Below, piece by piece: positions 57,501 through 64,000 of a DNA stretch of 64,000 bases. The stretch covers positions 994,688 to 1,058,687 of the forward strand of contig LSYV01000019.1 of NCBI GenBank assembly GCA_001584585.1. Direction: 5' to 3'. The notes under the pieces are model-generated. The model worked only from the letters and a program-made list of their open reading frames with translations. It was not told the origin of the DNA and did not search any database. The number at the start of each line of letters is the position of its first letter. Position 1 is the stretch's first letter. The DNA is from Gonium pectorale (Eukaryota; Chlorophyta; Chlorophyceae; Chlamydomonadales; Volvocaceae). The position numbers were made by a program, and so were the translations under genes.

Positions 57501-59267
57501 GCGGGGCTGTTCTGCACGCACCAGGTGAGGAAACGACTCGTCGCCTAATCATCTAGGACTTCACCATCTAGGAGTTATGCGAGACCAAGGGGTCTAACAG
57601 CTTTTTGGGATATGGGTCGCCAAGCGCCGCCGGGTGGTCACCCCGGGACTACAGGGCGCAGCGGTGATGGTTTGGTCGGCGAATGGAAGGGCACTATAAA
57701 CGCGTGTGTTGTGTCCCGCGCGGCCTTGCGCTTGGAGCCGGGACAGGTTAAACCGCGACCGAAGATTGCAACCGTTCGATTGCCGTTTCACGAGCATAGC
57801 ACCACCCACCCAGCAAATTTCCACGCACCCATAAAACCCGGCACCCCACCGCCCTCGCCCCACAACACCCCTCCCCTCCCCCGCACCCCCACACCCCGCT
57901 GCAGGACATGTCGCCCAAGTACGCCCCCATCCTGCTGGGCCTGACCAACACCACCGCCGCCATCCCCGGCGTGCTGGGCGTGGCGGCGGTGGGCTACCTA
58001 TTCGAGCACACGCAGAGCTGGGAGGTGGCGCTGTTCCTGCCCAGGTGTGTGTGCGGTAGAGGGGCGGCGGGGGCCCGGGCGGGCGGGGGGCGGGCGGGGG
58101 CGAGTTAAGAAAGGGGTGGGCGTGGGAGGTGGGACGGGTGCCGCGGGGCGTATGCCACGCCTCCCGCAGCAGCGCTCCGGGCCGTGCTGGCCAACGCCCC
58201 CCGTCAATGCTTCCCCGCTAACCCGCTGCGCCGCACGACTGTCGGCCTCCATGAAGCTGGCGCCGTGTTGCGAGTGCGCTTGCGTCACCACCGCGTGGCG
58301 AACGCAACCCCTGCTCGTGCCTGGGAGAGGCGCAGCTCCGCGCCATGCCGTTTGCGTTGCGCCGCCAGCGACCCGTGCCCGCTCGACCGCTCGTGCCTGA
58401 CCGCCTGCCCGCCCGCCCTCAGCGCCTTCTTCATGGTCACCGCCGCGTTCGCCTACACGCTGTGGGGCCGCAACGAGCCCATCGACTTCGACGCAGCCGA
58501 CAACAGCCCCTTCAGGTGCGCGGGCATGTCGCGCGTGCGTGCGTGCGTGCGTATTGTGCACCCTGCGTGCATGCATATGTATGTATGCATGTAAGGATAT
58601 GTGTGCGTATGTTGGGAAGCGGCGTTGGTCGATCCGGGGACACCCCGGTAGGGTGTGTGCGTGTGTGTGCGGGCTGGGCTGGGCTGGGCTGGGCTCGAAG
58701 CTTGCGCGAGGATTGGGCAGGCAGTCGCTGCAACTGGGGCCGTCTCCGCGTCGGAGCGAGGAGGAAGCACACGCACTGCCAGGGGTTGGGGTCAGAGGAG
58801 GGGCGCGGGCGGGTGGCCCGGAACACCCCAGGAGAAACTGCAACCCGCCGCCGCCCAGCGCCCGCCTCCGTGCTCTCCGGTCGCCGCCCTCAACCCGCAC
58901 CCGACCCCGCCGCTCCCGACGTTCGTTTTTGCGCTTCTCGACCTTCGACGATTCGGGGACGGCTGGGGATGACATGCGCCTCGGGCTTCTCTTCTGAGGA
59001 CGCCTTCCAATACCCAAATCCCCTCGTGCTGACTCCCCCGCATGCAGGTTTGAGGCTCGCATTCGGGAGCTGCGCCAGGCGCTGGAGCACCTCGTCGGGA
59101 CGGGCTCGGGGCCGGAGCCGGATTCGGGCTCGGCCGGCTCCAGGGAGCCGGGGGCAGAGGTTGAGGCTGAGGCAGAGGTGGTGGTGGAGGGCGGGGTGGC
59201 CGGACCGCTGGCGGGCGTGCGACGCGCGGTGCGGCGGGTGCGGGGGCTGCTGTCCCGCCGGGATTGA
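54551..59267 (+). CDS. PHT4-type plastid anion/phosphate transporter, SLC17 family of MFS (nine exons)
   Basis: Exons 54551-55102, 55481-55703, 55998-56248, 56475-56783, 57003-57116, 57378-57524, 57905-58044, 58423-58515 and 59048-59267 keep phase throughout, giving 682 aa. The first ~165 residues are Ser/Ala/Arg/Pro-rich with few acidic residues, in keeping with a chloroplast transit peptide plus linker. Family marks: CNLDKVNLSV in TM1, DYGWSPTTVGLVQSAFFWGY and QLPGGYF in TM2, then RAVVGFGQATAPSAATDIVA, PASERARAVTFIFSG, and, after a Pro/Ala-rich central loop, NNWFHYTMLAWLPTYFVDTL. Plant PHT4 proteins carry inorganic phosphate or ascorbate across plastid or Golgi membranes, driven by Na+ or H+. 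Two differences stand out: Lys where plants have Arg in the TM1 motif, and Gln271 where SLC17 proteins have a conserved Glu in TM4. The ~75-residue charged C-terminal tail is unusual. The substrate is not determined. Confidence 0.92.
55700..55830 (+). repeat. GGGT/GGGTG minisatellite in intron 2 of the PHT4-like gene
   Basis: Repeated ggtgggtgg and gggtgtgggtgg units begin right at the splice donor (gtgggtgggt), so the donor itself is part of the repeat. Slippage could create alternative donors. Several G4 runs could form G-quadruplex structure in the coding-sense RNA. Confidence 0.8.
57117..57165 (+). repeat. GGGGC simple repeat at the start of intron 5 of the PHT4-like gene
   Basis: About nine ggggc/ggggcg units directly follow the gtgggg donor of the intron between 57116 and 57378. 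It is a slippage-prone, G-rich tract. Confidence 0.85.
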
Positions 59268-62200
59268 GCAAGGAGCATTGGGCGGTTCGGATTCCCCGCT
59301 CCCCGCTCTTCGACCGCCAGCGAGCGGAGCGGGTTGATGTGGCTTCACCGCTTCCTCTTGGGCCATCTTTGGTCGTACAGATGCAGAATACATACCGGGC
59401 AGTGCAGTACAGCGGATGCGCTCGCAATGGCCCCTCCGTTCTCGGGGGCCTTGGGCGCGGACTCGGACTCGGATACGCCGGAGAAAGGAGGAGGGGAAAG
59501 AGGACGATCGAAGATGCGATTTTGTCATTTTGCACGTTTTCCCGGGCTGCGGCTGACAGCCCGGACCTTTTGTGTACCGCGGGAAGCCGGTGCTGGCAGG
59601 CAGGCAGGCATATGCCAGCTGGGGAAAAGCGCAGGGGCGCAAGGCCCGGAGGCCTGGGTCTGCGTCTGCTGCTTCCGTCGCGTGCCTGGACGTGTACTTT
59701 GCGGCGCCTCCCGCCGCCTCTCATCCTCAGCCCCATGCCTCAGGGTGGAGGCGCAGGTCGCAGCTGCGGCTTCGCCTGGCTGTGCTCTTTTGTGAAGTCT
59801 TTACCGCTCGCAAGCGGGTTGACTCTACGTATGCAGTCCTTCTTTTGCTCCTGTGTGTGGCCGTTTGTCGCTGGCCGGCTGCAACGGCACACTGGCTGGT
59901 ACAACGGCAGCTTGGCTGGGGCGATGGCGGTAGTGGTTTCGCGACCATGCGGTGCCGCATGGCACATCGCGTTTTGTTTGCCCGTGCCGCGAATCTTGCA
60001 TTCCCTTCGCAGCTATCGAACGGAATCTCGGCTGAGAAGGGAAGGTTTGAGGAAGGGGCTGGAAAGGAGAACATGGTCCGGGAGTTCGAGGGGTTTGGCC
60101 CCTTGGCAATTGGCATGTGACCTTGTTTCCGGACCTTTTTTGCGCTTTAGCAACGTTTCATGCGGGATCTGGTGGCACGCTCCTTGCGGCCCGTTGCGGC
60201 CGCTTTTATACGGCAGTACGGCGTTTCGTACGCAGCGTGTGAGTCCATTGCTTAACCGTTCCGCCTGTGACCTTTTGTGCCTCCATTCACCAGAAGGAGG
60301 AAGCTCCGAAGCTTCCGAAATGGCACTGACGCGTGTACCGCGTGTATTTTTACGACGACGTCAGTATATATATTCTGCTGTGTGGCTGCTGTGTTGTGTG
60401 GGCCCCGCCGTTCGTACAGGCACCGCGTTCCTTGCCTGTGCGCGCCCGGCGCTTGGCGGCAGCCGAACCGGCCCGTTGGCGGCGCCGCAACTCACGTCGC
60501 GCGCTGTGTCTTCATCCACCTAAATCGTGCATCCCCTTTCAAAGCACTGTGACGTAAGGGGACCTTTCAGTGTGTGAGACCCGTGGGGCTGTGCGGGGCC
60601 GCAGGGGTGGCGCGCCGGGTGTCGTTCAGGGGTAGTCCGCACCCGGGGCCTTGTTGGCACCTCGGCCCGCAGACACGATGCGTGTGGCGCCTCTCGAGGA
60701 TCTGCAGTTGGCTTTGCTTCTGACGTGACAATTTGTTGCCGGCGGTCGCGCGGGCCGGGAGGCCGCCGTCGATCGTCGAGGCTGTTGGTTATGAGCACGC
60801 CGCATACCAATGTACGGAGCACGCCGGTACGATGTGGCGGTGTGCGGCGAGTGTACGGCCGAGCATGGCGCGGCATCACGGGAACGGGGCGCTTGGCCGT
60901 CGCATTGACGGCCTGTGTGGGAGCTCTTGTCGGGGCGCCGGCCGTGTGCGGCGCCCCACATGCACATGTCGGCATGTGCCCCTCGCGCATTGGTGCTTTG
61001 AAGATGAGTGCTACTAGGGGCGATGGTTTAGCGGATTGCAAGCCTGGGAGCTCCTGGATGCACTCTGTAAGCACGCGCGAGGATTACAGGTTACAGGTTA
61101 CAGCGAGGAGCGCTCAATCCCGGGGCTTCGGGGACCTATGAGAGAGCGGGAATGGGCATTAGCGGTAGCAATGCGGGCAGAGGCTGAGGGTCACCGCACG
61201 CCCTCTAGGACCGGACCCGGAGGGAGGGGCAGCAGGCCCAGCAGCCCCCAGCGGGTCCTGCGGCCGCCAGCCCACGCAGCCCGCCCCTGCACCTTGCGTC
61301 CGAACTCCTAAGCGGAGGGAGTGGGATGGCAAAGAGCGGTGGGCAGCCAATTGGGCCAGCTCCTCGGGAGTTCTCTGCCGTTGAAACATGGAGCGAGGTT
61401 CTTGGGCTGTGCTTTCGCCAGTTTCTGACTCTCAATGCTCGGACTTGCGGGAGCCGTGGATTCCACCCTGCCAGAGCGCGGATTCCGCCCGGGCTCCCCA
61501 CTCACGCTCCCCCTCCTCAACGCGGGTCATTACCCGCGAGATGTACGGGATTCAACGGCCCGGGGCGGCACCGTATCTCAGCAATGGGCCCTGAGAATTG
61601 ACCCATGGGTCAGCGTTAGGGTGCACGTGTTCCTAGTCGGGTCCATCTGGCATGCACTACACCGCATTATCCGTGAACGCCCGTTACAACTACACAGTGT
61701 TAAGCCTCAAGGGCGCATTGCGTATACGCTCGGTAATGATCGCCACGAAGGGAGGGGGCGACCGCTTGTTGTGTCTGAACCAGCGCCTCCTGCGTGTGAT
61801 CCTACCGCCGGCGGCAGCAGGCGGCAGTGGCGGCGCAGCTCGTGCAAACGCGCACGCTACATGCTCCCAGCCGGCAGAGCTGAAATCAACTCAGAAATGA
61901 TGATGACAGGGAAATGTGTGGACAACTCTTAGGCCCTGGCCCATCTCCGGCAGCGCCGTCGCAGTTTTTTTGGTACGGCAGAAATACATACAAGCGAAGA
62001 TGCCCCTAACCACATGGTCGTAACATATCATAATCGCCACAAATCCACTATCACATGATTGGCCCTCGGCAGCCCGTCAACAGTTACGCTCCACGCCCAT
62101 CGCTCTTCGTTGCTCAAGCGCTACGTGAAACGGTGGAGTCCGGGCCATCCGCTCCCCGAAGAAAGCGCGCACGACACGGTGTCAAACGCTCCCCACACTC

Positions 62201-63001
62201 CACTCGGCATGCATGCAGTGCACGTGGCTTCTCAAGACCGTACGACGTAAGCAGCCTCGCCGTACGGCGGCGGCGCGAGTGAAGGCACTCCCGGCCTCCC
62301 CGGCAGACACGGTGCGCGGGTGGCTCCGTACTGCACAGCTGCGCGCCAAGCCAAGCCAGCCGAACGGCCTCAGCGTTCCGCCGACGTAGCAACAGCGCAA
62401 GTCAACAACCATGAAGCTAGAATACTATTGGTGTTGTGGTGATCATCAATTCTTCGGGCAGCCTGAAATGCGGCCATTCTAGGGCGGGCACTCTAGGCCG
62501 AAATAGGATTGAGTTTCGGAGGAGATTCGCCTGATTCAGCACACCGGCTCAGTTTGTACACAACAAGCAAAAACGCCCAGCGAGGGCGGCCGCTAATGCA
62601 AAACTGCGAGGAGTACGGCGCCGGCGGTGCAAGCCGTTCGAGTTAGAGCCGCAAGACTGGCCCACTCGCCGCTATGTCGCCCGCAGTCAACCCGGAACCC
62701 CTAGCCCGCCAGGCCCGCCAAAACGTGTGAAACGATGCTTTACCATGCCGCTGCCACACAGTCGCATCTCGGAACTTGCAGATAGATGCTGCGCACTGCC
62801 ATCGTGCCATGTCAGAGAGCAAGGGTACTTTGTAGTCGCACAGTCGCCTGTCCTTGCTGCCGGCAACCGCGAGCACTCAGCCGTCTCTTTAATCCATCTC
62901 CATCTAGCACTCCTGAGACTAAGCCGCTCCATGTAAAGCTCCGTGTACAATCGACAGCCGCTCCTCCGAGCGCCTAGCCCCTAGGTCCAAGTTCCCACCT
63001 C
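59268..63001. other. Intergenic region, no supported gene
   Basis: This is the 3' flank of the PHT4-like gene and, on the right, the 3' flank of the minus-strand ABC transporter. A long plus frame at 59264-60523 starts within the transporter's last codons and continues into its 3' flank without any domain, so I treat it as a shadow or UTR. Other frames (60520-61074, 61435-61932) show nothing recognisable. Confidence 0.5.
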
Positions 63002-64000
63002 CTAGCGCTTCTGGAAGTTGAGGCGCGTAAGCCCCAGGTGCGACAGCGCCCGCGCAAACACGATGAAGCCCAGAACGATAAGCACGATCCAGCCGCGGAA
63101 GTCGTAACTGTCGTACGTTCAGGAGGTGGCGGGGGCAGGCGCAGGCGCGGGAAGGGAAGGGAAGGCAGGAGGGGGGGCGGGGATGTGTTGGTGGATTGAT
63201 TGGTGGTTTGGGGAGGACGGTTGGCATGCGGAGCGGAGGCCATACCTTCCGCACCTGCACATGTCCCGGCTACCCACCGGAAGCCGTGATCAAAGCCGAG
63301 GCCAACGGCCACCGTACCTGTGCTTGCCGCATTCCCCCCCTTAACATGGCCACCGGAACGCAGGTAAGTCGGGAGCGCTCGGCGCTCTCTCAGCACTCGA
63401 TGGCTCCCACTGTACCTAGCTCTCCGCGGCTCACGGTTTTCTTTCCCGACACGCACGTCACAGCAGTCCCGCACCTGTAGCTGAATGCGTCGTGAATGTA
63501 CTGCGAGACGCTCGTCGTGCTGGATCCGACGGCTATGGTCTCGGTCACCAGGTCGCCCATCTGGCTGACCGCGCAGCCGTAGATGATGTAGGTGGGCGGG
63601 TTGAAGTAGTACGCCCACAGGTACCAGGGCTTAATGTCCTGAGCGGGCGAGGGGGACAACAGGTTGGGGTTGGGGCCGCGGGGCGGAGAAGTGAGGCTGG
63701 TGAGGCGTCAGAGGGGTCATGTGTCGCTACGGGGTGCCATCTGTCTGTAGGCACACGTATGGCTCGGGTTCCGGTATACATGACGAGACGCCATGATGGG
63801 GGAACGCGTCCGGACGCCCGACCCCCGCCCGAACCCCGCCCGAACCCCGCCAGAATCCTGCCGCCAGTACGACGCCGCGCACGCCCCGGGCCCCACCGAG
63901 CCCCGCCCCACCCCGCCCGCCAAGCGCCCCGCCCACCAAGCGCAGTCCCGCACCACCACAGAGTGGCCCGGCAACCCGCAGTCACAATGGCGGCTATGGC
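63002..64000 (-). CDS. PDR-type ABC transporter, ABCG family, C-terminal two exons (partial)
   Basis: On the minus strand, 63475-63638 encodes DIKPWYLWAYYFNPPTYIIY followed by GCAVSQMGDLVTETI. This is the extracellular-loop/TM segment that in full-size PDR transporters reads as W-W-W-Y/N-P-T-Y then S-Q-G-D. A phase-2 intron (gtgcgg to gacag) leads to the last exon, 63002-63107, with YDFRGWIVLIVLGFIVFARA and the family-typical end RLNFQKR. The remainder, including both nucleotide-binding domains, lies beyond the right edge. 63639-64000 is intron as far as I can see, with tandem cgcccgaacccc units near 63828-63850. Full-size ABCG pumps export lipids, terpenoids or drugs across the plasma membrane; the substrate cannot be told from this end. 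Confidence 0.9.

Noticed and set aside
59264..60523. Open frame of 419 codons after the PHT4-like gene
   Set aside because: It begins within the transporter's final codons in another frame and shows no domain or splice partner; it is probably 3' UTR and flank.

Overview
The window looks like nuclear DNA of a green alga (Chlorophyta, perhaps a Chlamydomonas/Volvox relative). It is GC-rich. Genes are cut by many short introns with GTGNGN donors. Proteins carry long Ala/Gly/Pro runs. The recognisable products are eukaryotic or plant-type: CCT chaperonin, a Rubisco-LSMT-like SET enzyme, a plastid PHT4 transporter, a PDR-type ABCG transporter and a plant-specific domain protein. The species cannot be fixed from sequence alone.

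Layout, left to right. 1-2466: no supported gene. 2467-3767 (+): a three-exon gene joining a C3HC4 RING finger to a C-terminal ubiquitin-like domain that ends LRGG-C. 6076-11488 (+): a SET-domain lysine methyltransferase of the plastid LSMT type, about 14 exons. 14081-17307 (+): an F-box-like/leucine-rich protein. 17308-19017: composite satellite and GT tracts with a small assembly gap. 19018-32716: a head-to-tail segmental duplication of about 7 kb. Each copy has a minus-strand F-box-like/LRR paralog and the 3' end of CCT6. Only the right-hand CCT6 is whole (31277-37322, minus, 12 exons); the left-hand copy is a three-exon tail fragment. 38351-41455 (+): a protein with the plant A_thal_3526 (TIGR01589) domain plus very long Ala/Met/Gly/Pro regions, head-to-head with CCT6. 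41558-42520: assembly artefact, where an insert end at EcoRI is joined to T7-promoter vector sequence, followed by a run of N and a repeat of the same 185 bp. 45045-50987 (+): a two-exon orphan protein of about 1767 aa. 54551-59267 (+): a nine-exon SLC17/PHT4 plastid anion transporter. 63002-64000 (minus): the last two exons of a PDR-type ABCG transporter running off the right edge.

The genes form no single pathway; this is ordinary eukaryotic gene order. The points most worth a second look are the RING-ubiquitin-like fusion with a cleavable-looking tail, the tandem duplication that broke inside CCT6 and the near-identity of its orphaned exons, the vector-marked false gap, a roughly 100-bp dispersed repeat seen five times, and the Glu-to-Gln change at the SLC17 proton-coupling position. 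Exon boundaries were read by eye from splice signals, reading phase and family knowledge; no search or alignment program was run.
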